Assembly: GCA_030607815.1 (NCBI GenBank) | Contig: JAUWJG010000029.1 | Coordinates: 1 to 8,435 of the forward strand | Reading direction: 5' to 3' | Source of the DNA: Candidatus Bathyarchaeota archaeon | GTDB taxonomy: Archaea; Thermoproteota; Bathyarchaeia; RBG-16-48-13; GCA-020355125 | Length of the DNA stretch: 8,435 nt | Shown: positions 1-6,397 of the stretch, piece by piece | Layout: the number at the start of each line of letters is the position of its first letter | Numbering within the stretch: the stretch's first letter is position 1 | Program-made: the position numbers and the translations under genes | Notes under the pieces: generated by a model | What the model saw: only the letters and a program-made list of their open reading frames with translations | Told to the model about the DNA's origin: nothing | The model's database searches: none

Positions 1-158
1 AAATATCAACATTAACCGCAACAATCAATGCTCAAGAAAGTGAAATTAGCGCATTAACGACAGAGATCGCGGGGTTGAGGACATTGATATACGTAGCCGT
101 TGCAATAGGTCTTGTGGGTATAGGCGTAGGAGCATTTGGTGTATTAGGGAAGAGATAA
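1..158 (+). CDS. C-terminal end of a membrane-anchored surface/secreted protein (5'-partial)
   Basis: The reading frame is open from the left edge (first full codon at 3) to the TAA at 156-158, giving 51 visible residues. The first half is polar and heptad-like (ESEISALTTEIAGL), consistent with a short coiled coil. It is followed by a single hydrophobic helix (LIYVAVAIGLVGIGVGAFGV) and a short basic tail, LGKR. A coiled-coil or stalk segment, then one transmembrane helix and a few positive residues, is the usual C-terminal anchor of archaeal surface proteins such as S-layer-like, solute-binding and large secreted proteins. What the extracellular part does cannot be told, because it lies outside the window. 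The gene ends in a T-rich tract and converges with the ECF gene. The anchor is clear; the identity is unknown. Confidence 0.75.
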   Translation, partial: ISTLTATINAQESEISALTTEIAGLRTLIYVAVAIGLVGIGVGAFGVLGKR

Positions 159-188
159 ACACAATGGTAAGTCGAGCATAAATCCTAT

Positions 189-211
189 CTCTCTTTTTTT
201 TATTTATTATT
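189..211 (+). terminator. T-rich transcription termination tract
   Basis: A run of eight T (194-201) inside a pyrimidine/T-rich stretch lies about 35 bases after the stop of the + strand partial gene. No hairpin precedes it. Archaeal RNA polymerase stops at such T tracts without needing a stem-loop. The rest of 159-322 holds nothing I can identify except oppositely oriented T tracts (A runs at about 255-280 on this strand), which could serve the convergent gene on the other strand. Confidence 0.5.
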
Positions 212-322
212 AATAACTGTGGATCATTTGCGGATCTTATCACTAAAATTTTTACAGAAAAAAATTTGGAATAAAAATAGAACATTTTTGATGATGTGTC
301 GCTTATAAAATGTTTCAGTGCT

Positions 323-1150
323 TTATGCTTTTTCATTTGATGGCATACGCCAAGTAAACAGTCCCAGAGCCGTCAATATCGCACCACTAATGTAAAACAT
401 GAATTGAACCAAAGTCATAGTTGTCTCACCGAAGAAGCCAGTGAACCTAACTCCTAGGTCAGTGTACGATACAATCAAACCAATCAAAAGCATGATTACA
501 CCTGGGACTAACATAGCTAAACTAAAAGGTTTCCTAGGCATCTCTTCTCTTAAGCTAATAGTTCTGACGTCGTTTGGAACTATAGTGGGGAAAGCTGCAG
601 CAGCAGCTTTGATTAGAAACGGTGTAACCAAGAGGACAAAGGGAAGCATTGTTACAAACCACCAAATCGTCAAACCAATGATGAAAAACACCAGCGCGTC
701 TGGTGAAAAGTTTACATATTTTGCATCACCAAGGTATAGAATTTTAAAAACCAGAACGTACAAAACAGCTACTATGGCATTAGCTACTGTAAGGGTTATA
801 TTAGAAGCGAAAACGAAACGCCCCCAAGTAAACTTTTTTCTAGTGATATAACCAAACAAGTAAAATCCAATGAAGTTTCCCGGTACAGCAGCAAGGTAGC
901 TTCCAGGGTAAAGGTATCCATGTTTCGCAGAGTCAACGATTAAAGTACCTAAAGCCGCACCAAGTCCTGCGGGTAAGGGACCAAATATGACAGCAAAGAA
1001 TGCTGGTATAATGACGGCTGGTCGGAACTGACCAGCCCCCCAAGGAGATGGAATGTATGCCGTAACGTAGCTACCGACAGCATATAGAGCTGCACACATG
1101 GCGATAGCCATAATAATTATCGTTGGTCTTAAACGAGTTGAAGTACCCAA
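323..1150 (-). CDS. ECF transporter S-component-like membrane protein (substrate-binding subunit)
   Basis: This is a 275-residue integral membrane protein. S-components bind a vitamin, metal or other micronutrient and hand it to a shared EcfA/A'/T energising module; the substrate here cannot be read from the sequence. The N-terminal core has the family look: a first helix (about 10-32, with CAALYAVGSYVTAYIPSP), a long second helix with FRPAVIIPAFFAVIFGP then PAGLGAALGTLIVD (about 43-73), and further helices at about 86-102, 112-140 and 152-186. Two additional hydrophobic segments follow (about 210-228 and 245-266), so the protein is longer than the usual S-component of about 180-200 residues. 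No ATPase or T-component gene is in the window. A TTG at 1148-1150 is preferred as start because GGTG lies about 7 bases upstream and the protein then begins MGTSTRLRPT. A further in-frame TTG at 1165 would add five residues. The family call is good; the substrate is unknown. Confidence 0.72.
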   Translation of the reverse strand: MGTSTRLRPTIIIMAIAMCAALYAVGSYVTAYIPSPWGAGQFRPAVIIPAFFAVIFGPLPAGLGAALGTLIVDSAKHGYLYPGSYLAAVPGNFIGFYLFGYITRKKFTWGRFVFASNITLTVANAIVAVLYVLVFKILYLGDAKYVNFSPDALVFFIIGLTIWWFVTMLPFVLLVTPFLIKAAAAAFPTIVPNDVRTISLREEMPRKPFSLAMLVPGVIMLLIGLIVSYTDLGVRFTGFFGETTMTLVQFMFYISGAILTALGLFTWRMPSNEKA

Positions 1151-1264
1151 TCTAACACACCACAAACATAATCTATACCGTAAGATAGTTACTTAGCTCT
1201 TATATGAATGGTTTCAATGATATCCTTAAGATCTTTAAAGATTTTCATGAGTAGAAACAGGAGA

Positions 1265-1651
1265 TTATGAGACCATAGAATTCGTTGAAGGCTGCTCTCT
1301 ATCTCGTTTAGCAATCTCTTTGGCCTTTTCTAAAAGAAGAATGAATTTTTTATCATTCTTGGAAGCATATTTTTCTAGAGCATCAAGATATGTTTTAGAG
1401 TCGTTTATGACATACAAAGAGATCAAGATTAAAGCGTTGAAACTGTCATTGAGTCTCAATGTTCTTTTCAACAGTTTAATTTCTGCTTCTTCTCGTAAAG
1501 TTAGATTGGCTCTGTCAGTTAACGTCATGAGAAATTTTTTAGTTTCCTGACGTGCATTCTCCATTAAGATAAGAAACGCATTAGCCTTTTTCCGGTAATC
1601 AGTTATGGAACTATTAGCGTTTACCCTCAACTGAGGCAAAGTTTCACTCAA
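1265..1651 (-). CDS. Hypothetical all-helical protein, 128 residues
   Basis: I do not recognise a family. The product is soluble, charged and almost entirely helix-forming, with no cysteine, no signal peptide and no transmembrane segment. Residues about 15-60 (ITDYRKKANAFLILMENARQ and following) and about 75-118 (YVINDSKTYLDALEKYASKN and following) would form amphipathic helices, so a helical bundle or a small adaptor is plausible; this is inference from composition only. The start is TTG at 1649-1651, supported by GAGGAAGTGAT just upstream (1655-1665), a close match to the archaeal GGAGGTGAT consensus. It is a single gene with about 110 bases to the ECF gene and about 220 bases from proA, so it is probably transcribed alone. 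The opposite strand here also carries an open frame (1320-1550), but it lacks a good start signal and looks antisense. Confidence 0.68.
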   Translation of the reverse strand: MSETLPQLRVNANSSITDYRKKANAFLILMENARQETKKFLMTLTDRANLTLREEAEIKLLKRTLRLNDSFNALILISLYVINDSKTYLDALEKYASKNDKKFILLLEKAKEIAKRDREQPSTNSMVS

Positions 1652-1654
1652 TAT

Positions 1655-1665
1655 ATCACTTCCTC
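1655..1665 (-). promoter_or_regulatory. Ribosome binding site deciding a TTG start
   Basis: On the - strand this reads GAGGAAGTGAT and ends three bases before the TTG at 1651. It matches the archaeal anti-Shine-Dalgarno complement GGAGGTGAT at most positions and is the main reason for choosing the TTG over later in-frame starts. Confidence 0.6.
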
Positions 1666-1681
1666 TTAAGATAAAAAAAGG

Positions 1682-1704
1682 TAATAATTATAGGTATATC
1701 TTAA
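1682..1704 (-). promoter_or_regulatory. Possible TATA-box region for the 128-residue helical protein
   Basis: On the - strand this AT-rich block reads TTTAAGATATACC followed by TATAATTAT. A TATA element centred near 1697 would put the transcription start near 1671, leaving a leader of about 20 bases that contains the ribosome binding site. Upstream of it (1705-1874) I see no gene, only AT-rich sequence between this promoter and the end of proA. Weak evidence from motif and spacing only. Confidence 0.3.
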
Positions 1705-1874
1705 AGATTTTCAATTGATGATCAAAGGTAAATCTTGTTTCTGGTTTATCTAGCGTTTTTATCTTTATTCAAAGGATATATTATAGTAAATATGGTTTTG
1801 ACAGAGAGAGGATATCTCGGTGACGTTAAGAATTTGGTGTTTTTGTAGATTAGGATCTGATGCCTTACAGAAGG

Positions 1875-3116
1875 TTATTCTCTGATGTGGCCTCTTCCTA
1901 ATACAAAGTATTTGGTAGTCGTTAGATGTTCTACGCTCATTGGTCCACGAGCGTGAAGTTTCTGAGTGCTTATTCCAATTTCTGCGCCTAGACCGTATTG
2001 ATTTCCATCGGTAAATCGTGTTGAGGCGTTCCAATAAACCGCTGCTGAATCGACATCCCTTATGAATTGGAGGACTTTGTTAAAGTTAGCTGTAAGGATA
2101 GCATCTGAATGGTTAGTTCCATACTTATTTATGTGATTGATCGCTTCAGCTATATCTTTAACTATCTTAATACCGATAATAAGGTCGAGATATTCTGTAT
2201 ACCAGTCTTCTTCTGTGGCCTTTATTACATCGTGAACAATAGCCTTAGTTTGGGAGCAGCCTCTAACTTCTACACCTTCATTACGTAGACTTGTAATAAT
2301 TTTTGGAAGGAAATGTTTTGCAATTTTGTAAGATACTAATAATTTATCCGTGGAATTGCATGTTCCAGGTCTTTGGCACTTCGCGTTGATGACAATATCA
2401 ATGGCTCTGTCAAGGTCAGCGTCTTCCGCCACATAAATATGACAGTTTCCAGTACCTGTCTCAATTACGGGTACTCTCGCATTTTCAACTACTGCATTTA
2501 TCAATCCAGCGCCACCTCGAGGTATAATCACATCGATGTATTTCCTCAGTTTAATTAGTTCCTGCACTACACTTCTTTCAGGAGTTTGGATAACTTGTAT
2601 AGCGCCTTTTGGAATGCCGGATTTAACTGCCGTTTCATTCAGGATTTTTCCAATGGTAACATTTGAGTTGATGGTGTCGGACCCCCCTCTTAATATAACG
2701 GCGTTACCTGATTTTAGACAGATACCGGCTGCATCTGAAGTGACATTTGGACGTGACTCATATATTATTCCCACGACTCCGAGTGGTACGCGAAGTTGAC
2801 CGATAATCAAACCGTTAGGTCTTGTCCACGTTTTCACTATTTGGCCAATGGGATCAGCCAGGTCAGCGACTTCTCGTAAACATTGCGCCATCGTTCCTAT
2901 TCGAGACGTATTTAGGATCAACCGGTCTAATAGAGCGGGTTTAACGTTTTTTGCTTCAGAAGCTTTTACATCTTTTCTATTGGCTTCAAGAATTTGTTCA
3001 GTATTTTCTTCAAGGGCGTCAGCCATGGAAATAAGTGCGCTATTCTTAGTCTCTGTGGATAATTTTGCTAACTCGTAGGATGCTATTTTAGCTTTTTTAG
3101 CAATTTCGAGGATCAT
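1875..3116 (-). CDS. proA: Gamma-glutamyl phosphate reductase (glutamate-5-semialdehyde dehydrogenase)
   Basis: ProA catalyses the NADPH-dependent reduction of gamma-glutamyl phosphate to glutamate-5-semialdehyde, which cyclises to P5C; it is the second step of proline synthesis, in the cytosol. The 413-residue length is normal for the family. Recognisable blocks are PLGVVGIIYESRPNVTSDAA (about 111-130), the cofactor-binding KSGNAVILRGGSDTINSN (135-152), IPRGGAGLI (198-206), VIETGTGNCHIYVAEDADL (217-235) and the catalytic-cysteine motif QRPGTCNS with Cys253. The last part has the conserved GLGAEIGISTQKLHARGPM segment before a short tail. The start is ATG at 3114-3116, overlapping the proB stop as ATGA, so translation is coupled and the two enzymes are made together; in other organisms ProB and ProA act in close association because the phosphate intermediate is labile. 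All key residues I can identify are intact. Confidence 0.96.
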   Translation of the reverse strand: MILEIAKKAKIASYELAKLSTETKNSALISMADALEENTEQILEANRKDVKASEAKNVKPALLDRLILNTSRIGTMAQCLREVADLADPIGQIVKTWTRPNGLIIGQLRVPLGVVGIIYESRPNVTSDAAGICLKSGNAVILRGGSDTINSNVTIGKILNETAVKSGIPKGAIQVIQTPERSVVQELIKLRKYIDVIIPRGGAGLINAVVENARVPVIETGTGNCHIYVAEDADLDRAIDIVINAKCQRPGTCNSTDKLLVSYKIAKHFLPKIITSLRNEGVEVRGCSQTKAIVHDVIKATEEDWYTEYLDLIIGIKIVKDIAEAINHINKYGTNHSDAILTANFNKVLQFIRDVDSAAVYWNASTRFTDGNQYGLGAEIGISTQKLHARGPMSVEHLTTTKYFVLGRGHIRE

Positions 3117-4264
3117 TTTTTTTCGTTCTCCGTGAGTAGATGGATGTTTTTTCTAGTTACTACTTCTTTATGTCTAATATAACCTAATGTTTTTTTTATT
3201 TGGTTTGTCTTCAAACCTTTTATTGAATTAATTTCCTCAATTGTATAGTTTACGATTCCTCTCCCAAACTTTTCCCCTTTTTGGTTAATTAGACTGACAA
3301 CATCACCAATTGTGAATTGACCTGAAACCTCTGTGATGCCTATAGGGAGGAGGCTTGATCCGTCAAAGATGGCTTTTTCAGCGCCTGCATTCAAGTAAAT
3401 TAGACCTTTAGTTGATGCGCCGTAAGCGATCCATTTTTTGATACGGGATAGTTTTCCTGTGGGAGAAAAGAAAGTGCCGATTGGTTTACCGGCAATAGCA
3501 TCCAATAACACGCGATCTGTATAGCTATTCGCAATAATGACAGGGATACCGCCTTGGGTTGCGATTTCTGCGGCTTGAAGCTTTGTTTTCATTCCGCCTC
3601 TACCGAGAATGCTCTTTCCTTCAATCATCGTTTTTAGCTCAGGTGTAATCTTTTTGACTAATGGGATTAATTGAGCTTCAGGTTTTTTCGGGTTCATTGT
3701 GTAGAGGCCAGCTACATTAGAGAGGATGACTAGCAGATCAGCTTGTAAGGCATTAGCGATTAAGACGGATAAAAGGTCATTATCGCTGAAGTTTACGTCA
3801 TAATACTCTGTCAAGGGGATTAATTCATCGGTAGAGGTGACATCGTTTTCATTTATGATAGGAATTACTCCTAATTGAAGTAGCCTATCGATGACATTAC
3901 AAGTGTGTAGATAGGATTTTCTGTTTGATAGGTCTTCTTTTGTTAAAAGGATTTGAGATACTTTAATGCCATATTCTTGGAAAAGAGTTCGGTAATGTGC
4001 CATGAGGATACTCTGCCCTACAGCAGCACATGCCTGTTGAAAAATGATGTCGTTTGGGTTAGGTCGAGCTTCGAGTTCAGCGACACCTGAAGCTACCGCG
4101 CCTGAAGTTACCAGTACGATCTTAAAGCCTTTGTTAATCAATTCTGATATTTGGATTACTAATCTCTTCATCTCTCTGATGTTTAAACTACCATTTTGGT
4201 GAGTCAAGCTGCTTGTACCCACCTTCACTACAATGAGTTTACTGGAGAGGTTAATTATGGGCAA
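3113..4264 (-). CDS. proB: Glutamate 5-kinase with C-terminal PUA domain
   Basis: ProB phosphorylates L-glutamate with ATP to gamma-glutamyl phosphate, the committed and usually proline-inhibited step of proline synthesis. The 383 residues start with the amino-acid-kinase lysine motif IVVKVGTSSL (11-20), then LVTSGAVASG (51-60), AAVGQ (80-84), the substrate-binding NEND (138-141), DND (161-163), ILSNVAGLY (180-188) and the kinase motif GRGGMKTKLQAAEIATQGG (221-239). A PUA domain follows (about 285-375), ending in the typical KTLGYIRHKEVVTRKNIHL. The loop between NEND and DND is about nine residues longer than in E. coli ProB and resembles the longer loop of eukaryotic P5C synthases. The start is TTG at 4262-4264, backed by a strong AGGAGATCAT ribosome binding site. 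It is first in the proBA operon and overlaps proA by four bases. No proC is nearby. Confidence 0.96.
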   Translation of the reverse strand: MPIINLSSKLIVVKVGTSSLTHQNGSLNIREMKRLVIQISELINKGFKIVLVTSGAVASGVAELEARPNPNDIIFQQACAAVGQSILMAHYRTLFQEYGIKVSQILLTKEDLSNRKSYLHTCNVIDRLLQLGVIPIINENDVTSTDELIPLTEYYDVNFSDNDLLSVLIANALQADLLVILSNVAGLYTMNPKKPEAQLIPLVKKITPELKTMIEGKSILGRGGMKTKLQAAEIATQGGIPVIIANSYTDRVLLDAIAGKPIGTFFSPTGKLSRIKKWIAYGASTKGLIYLNAGAEKAIFDGSSLLPIGITEVSGQFTIGDVVSLINQKGEKFGRGIVNYTIEEINSIKGLKTNQIKKTLGYIRHKEVVTRKNIHLLTENEKK

Positions 4265-4270
4265 TTTAAA

Positions 4271-4280
4271 ATGATCTCCT
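4271..4280 (-). promoter_or_regulatory. Ribosome binding site for proB (TTG start)
   Basis: On the - strand it reads AGGAGATCAT, six bases before the TTG at 4264. The match to the archaeal GGAGGTGAT consensus is good and fixes the unusual TTG start. Because the site must lie in the transcript, the proBA promoter should be at about 4300 or further upstream; I could not pick a convincing TATA box there. Confidence 0.65.
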
Positions 4281-4388
4281 ATATTTTTATTAAGAAAGAC
4301 GTATAGGTTTTTTCCTCCAAGTAAAAAAGGCTTATTGTTAATGTTTGTTGGTTGAGTGGATTATATTTGAATAAAGGGGGTTTTATTA

Positions 4389-5372
4389 TTAACATGAATG
4401 CTTTTTCCTTAAAACTTGGAGTTTATTTACTACTTTTCGAGTTCTTTCACGATAATAAGAGTAGAGGTATTCCTGAGCGTAACCAGCATATCTACCGAAG
4501 TACTGTCGCCCGAACTCAGAGATCTTTCTATTCTTTAAGCTTTGTCCATTTTTTAGATGAAGCATGTTTTTTGGAAAGTGTTGAGGGTAGTACTTGGTTA
4601 TAATTCGTTTAATCCAGACGTCTACTGGAAAGGCTTCTAATTTGTCTTGGGAGAAGAGAAGTACACAATCAGCAACTTTGTGACCAACTCCCTTAAGGGT
4701 AAGTAGTTGGTGCCGTCCTTCATCATAGGTCAATCTTTTTAACGCCGCGAGATTAAACTGATTGTTATTTATTAACTTGGCGGTTTTCAAAACATTCTTC
4801 GCCCTATAACCTAACTTACACTTGAGTAAATCTTTCAATGTAGCTTGAGCTAACGCTTTTCTTGTTGGAAAGGTATAGAAAAGTTTACCATTGAAAAATA
4901 TTTTTTCTCCTAACATTTTAGATAAACGTTCAATCATGTCTTTAATCCGAGGAATATTGGTGTAAGTTGCACAGATATAGGAGATAAGGCACTCCCATGG
5001 TTCTTGTTTGATTAATCTGAGACCAAATAATTCTCTGATTGCCAAATTAATATGTTCATCTCTATCGATGCTCGCTAAGATTTTATGGAGATTGTCTTGA
5101 AGTCTAAAGTATCTTTCAATGAATTCAGGGTCTAAATCTTTAGGATATGTCTGAAAAATTAGGATGTGGTGATCTTGTTTGATTTTGATAACGGTTTCTC
5201 CGACAACCCCATACCAACATTTGTGCATTTTCTCCCAGCGGAAGACTTGGCCACAGCGGAGAGTCCGGTCTAGATCAAAAGGGGTTGTTTCTAAATCAAT
5301 CCTTAATTCGACCAAGACTGTTTCGCTTTCCTGAGGAAGTATAATGATCTGATTTCGTAGAGAGGTAATCAT
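4389..5372 (-). CDS. ogg: 8-oxoguanine DNA glycosylase/AP lyase, OGG1 family
   Basis: This enzyme removes 8-oxoguanine paired with cytosine and nicks the abasic site, the first step of base excision repair. The 327 residues align with human OGG1 along their length. The N-terminal OGG_N/TBP-like domain carries LRCGQVFRWEK (38-48), matching human SGQSFRW, whose glycine contacts 8-oxoG. QEPWECLISYICATYTNIPR (123-142) matches human QDPIECLFSFICSSNNNIAR. The helix-hairpin-helix-GPD segment LKGVGHKVADC (226-236) has catalytic Lys232, and FPVDVW (248-253) has catalytic Asp251. GRQYFGRYAGYAQEYLY (288-304) is the conserved C-terminal helix. Arg142 (human Arg154, contacting the orphan cytosine) is kept, but the position of human Asn149 is Tyr137. 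The start is ATG at 5370-5372; a TATA box 25 bases upstream suggests a leaderless mRNA. About the first 20 residues are not conserved with human OGG1. Confidence 0.93.
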   Translation of the reverse strand: MITSLRNQIIILPQESETVLVELRIDLETTPFDLDRTLRCGQVFRWEKMHKCWYGVVGETVIKIKQDHHILIFQTYPKDLDPEFIERYFRLQDNLHKILASIDRDEHINLAIRELFGLRLIKQEPWECLISYICATYTNIPRIKDMIERLSKMLGEKIFFNGKLFYTFPTRKALAQATLKDLLKCKLGYRAKNVLKTAKLINNNQFNLAALKRLTYDEGRHQLLTLKGVGHKVADCVLLFSQDKLEAFPVDVWIKRIITKYYPQHFPKNMLHLKNGQSLKNRKISEFGRQYFGRYAGYAQEYLYSYYRERTRKVVNKLQVLRKKHSC

Positions 5373-5389
5373 CTCTATAAACAGGTTAG

Positions 5390-5403
5390 TTATATTTTAA
5401 AAA
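5390..5403 (-). promoter_or_regulatory. TATA box of the ogg gene (leaderless transcript)
   Basis: On the - strand this reads TTTTTAAAATATA, a good archaeal TATA element centred near 5397. That is 25 bases before the ogg ATG at 5372, the distance at which archaeal transcription normally begins. With no ribosome binding site before the ATG, a leaderless mRNA is the simplest reading. Confidence 0.5.
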
Positions 5404-5437
5404 GACGGGTTTAATTTAAAATGTGGGTGAGTTAGGT

Positions 5438-5450
5438 TTATTTTATAATC
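5438..5450 (+). promoter_or_regulatory. Possible TATA box of a short + strand transcript
   Basis: TTATTTTATAAT, centred near 5444, would place a transcription start near 5470. That coincides with a GTG preceded by AAAGGAG (5460-5466). It is back-to-back with the ogg promoter, so 5373-5470 would be a divergent promoter region. Motif and spacing only. Confidence 0.3.
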
Positions 5451-5469
5451 CTTTATGTAAAAGGAGTTT

Positions 5470-5666
5470 GTGGATGATTTTCTTAGATTGAAGAAAGTTT
5501 TTTATGATCTATCGTATTTGAAAGAAAAAATTTTCCAATATATAAGGAAAAAATGATGAATGCAAGAACATCTTGCTTTTTTAAAAAATGTTACAGGCGA
5601 TCATGTTTTGTGTGGAACAATTGGAGAAGATTTTAAGTTGATTATTTACTGAAAGCTATGGGATGA
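5470..5666 (+). pseudogene. Broken small gene or short transcript between ogg and the CxxC protein
   Basis: The 343-base stretch 5373-5715 has no intact gene, but the + strand looks coding in pieces. A GTG at 5470 with AAAGGAG before it opens 28 codons (including KKVFYDLSYLKEKIFQYIRK), closed by two tandem TGA at 5554-5559. The same frame resumes directly with ATG at 5560 for 30 codons (MQEHLAFLKNVTGDHVLCGT, then IGEDFKLIIY) to TGA at 5650. Shifting frame near 5637 gives VDYLLKAMG before TGA at 5664. A decayed gene of about 65 residues is one reading. Two small coupled genes, or a non-coding RNA ending at the hairpin at 5562-5582, are others. No family is recognised and the call is weak. Confidence 0.27.
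5562..5582 (+). terminator. Terminator-like hairpin with T6 run
   Basis: GCAAGA-ACA-TCTTGC is a perfect 6-bp stem with a 3-base loop, followed directly by TTTTTT. This is the classical intrinsic-terminator layout. It lies about 92 bases downstream of the predicted start near 5470, so a transcript of about 110 bases could end here. In archaea the T run alone can stop transcription; the stem may only protect the 3' end. Confidence 0.4.
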
Positions 5667-5715
5667 GAAATAAAGGGAATATTTTTACCTTCATGACTAT
5701 AATAAGGTCAGTAAG

Positions 5716-6102
5716 ATGTCTCAAAGAAGAAGGGCCCAGAGTAAAAAAGGTCACCAAAACGGTAAGCAAAGAATTGTGGATGAGGCAAAAAGGAACACTT
5801 TTGACAGAAATCCACTTCTTAATACAGCACATCAAGCTGTTTGTAAGAATTGCGGGAATAGAATACCACTAATTTATCTAGATTACTTGAAATCGGGCCG
5901 GTTCAAGCTAGGAGAAGCTAAGACCGTTGAAGCATTGCAGGCTTATGCTTCAGGTTTTGTTTATGAAAAGGAGCAAGCGACACCGATAATAATTGAGTTT
6001 AAATGTGTTCAATGTAAGTCGAAAAATGAAGTGAAACCGGTAAGTTTTGAGTACTTACTATTTACTATAGGCAAAAGTAGATCAGAACATATCTACGGCT
6101 GA
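5716..6102 (+). CDS. Small basic protein with two CxxC pairs (probable zinc-binding, unknown function)
   Basis: The 128-residue product is not recognised. It opens with a strongly basic, low-hydrophobicity stretch (RRRAQSKKGHQNGKQR), probably disordered and suited to contact nucleic acid or the ribosome. Two cysteine pairs follow: Cys43/Cys46 in CKNCGN and Cys97/Cys100 in CVQCKSK, about 50 residues apart. Four cysteines in two CxxC knuckles are the hallmark of a zinc ribbon; between them lies a helical segment (about 64-85, KLGEAKTVEALQAYASGFVY). There is no transmembrane segment or signal peptide. The start is ATG at 5716 with AAGGTCA 5 bases upstream, a modest ribosome binding site. The gene stands alone among broken small frames on the same strand. 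Zinc binding is inferred from the cysteine spacing; the role is unknown. Another frame (5663-5872) overlaps but lacks the cysteine pattern and is not favoured. Confidence 0.75.
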   Translation: MSQRRRAQSKKGHQNGKQRIVDEAKRNTFDRNPLLNTAHQAVCKNCGNRIPLIYLDYLKSGRFKLGEAKTVEALQAYASGFVYEKEQATPIIIEFKCVQCKSKNEVKPVSFEYLLFTIGKSRSEHIYG

Positions 6103-6137
6103 GATAATATTCCAAAACATATTTTCCTTCATCGTTA

Positions 6138-6397
6138 ATGGTGTCAATGAATCATCTGTTTAAAGTTAAGACTAATGAGGTTAGAAGACAATTAGGTGAA
6201 TTAACTGAAGTGTAATTGATGTTTTCTTTGAACTTTTGAACCTATTGAGAGAGAATTATTAATCTCTACAATGAGAACCAAATGAATTGGAAGATTATCA
6301 GTTATAATAAGAAAAATACACGCGTTTTAGGCAAGAGACCGATTATAAACTACGCTTAAGCTACATAAACCCGCAAAAGTATGAGCTGTTAGAGTGA
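6138..6397 (+). pseudogene. Remnant of a small gene (about 85 codons) with probable frameshifts
   Basis: No single frame is open across this 260-base stretch, but coding-like pieces join end to end. They are 6138-6212 (MVSMNHLFKVKTNEVRRQLG, then ELTEV), 6215-6259 (IDVFFELLNLLRENY), 6249-6314 (ERIINLYNENQMNWKIISYN) and 6311-6394 (YTRFRQETDYKLRLSYINPQ, then KYELLE). Adding one A to the A5 run at 6312-6316 alone would fuse the last two. The final TGA at 6395-6397 overlaps the GTG start of the next gene as GTGA, the usual sign of operon neighbours. GGTGTCA precedes the ATG at 6147. I read this as one gene broken by about three single-base indels, real decay or sequence error. No family is recognised. 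Confidence 0.33.

Noticed and set aside
441..851. 136-codon open frame on the + strand
   Set aside because: It lies fully antisense to the ECF S-component gene, whose hydrophobic protein has clear family features. The + strand product has no recognisable features.
1765..2034. 89-codon - strand frame overlapping the end of proA
   Set aside because: It overlaps the conserved C-terminal part of proA in another frame and its composition is unlike a real protein.
2373..3078. Three + strand frames of 61-87 codons opposite proA
   Set aside because: All are antisense shadows of a well-conserved enzyme gene and have no start signals.
4352..4603. 83-codon + strand frame
   Set aside because: It is mostly antisense to the conserved C-terminal helices of ogg and has no family features.
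5553..5559. ATGATGA resembling a C box of a C/D guide RNA
   Set aside because: No D box (CTGA) lies at the usual spacing of about 40-50 bases; the next CTGA is about 95 bases away.
5663..5872. 69-codon + strand frame overlapping the CxxC gene
   Set aside because: It shares DNA with the start of the double-CxxC gene in another frame and lacks its regular features; the 5716 start is better supported.
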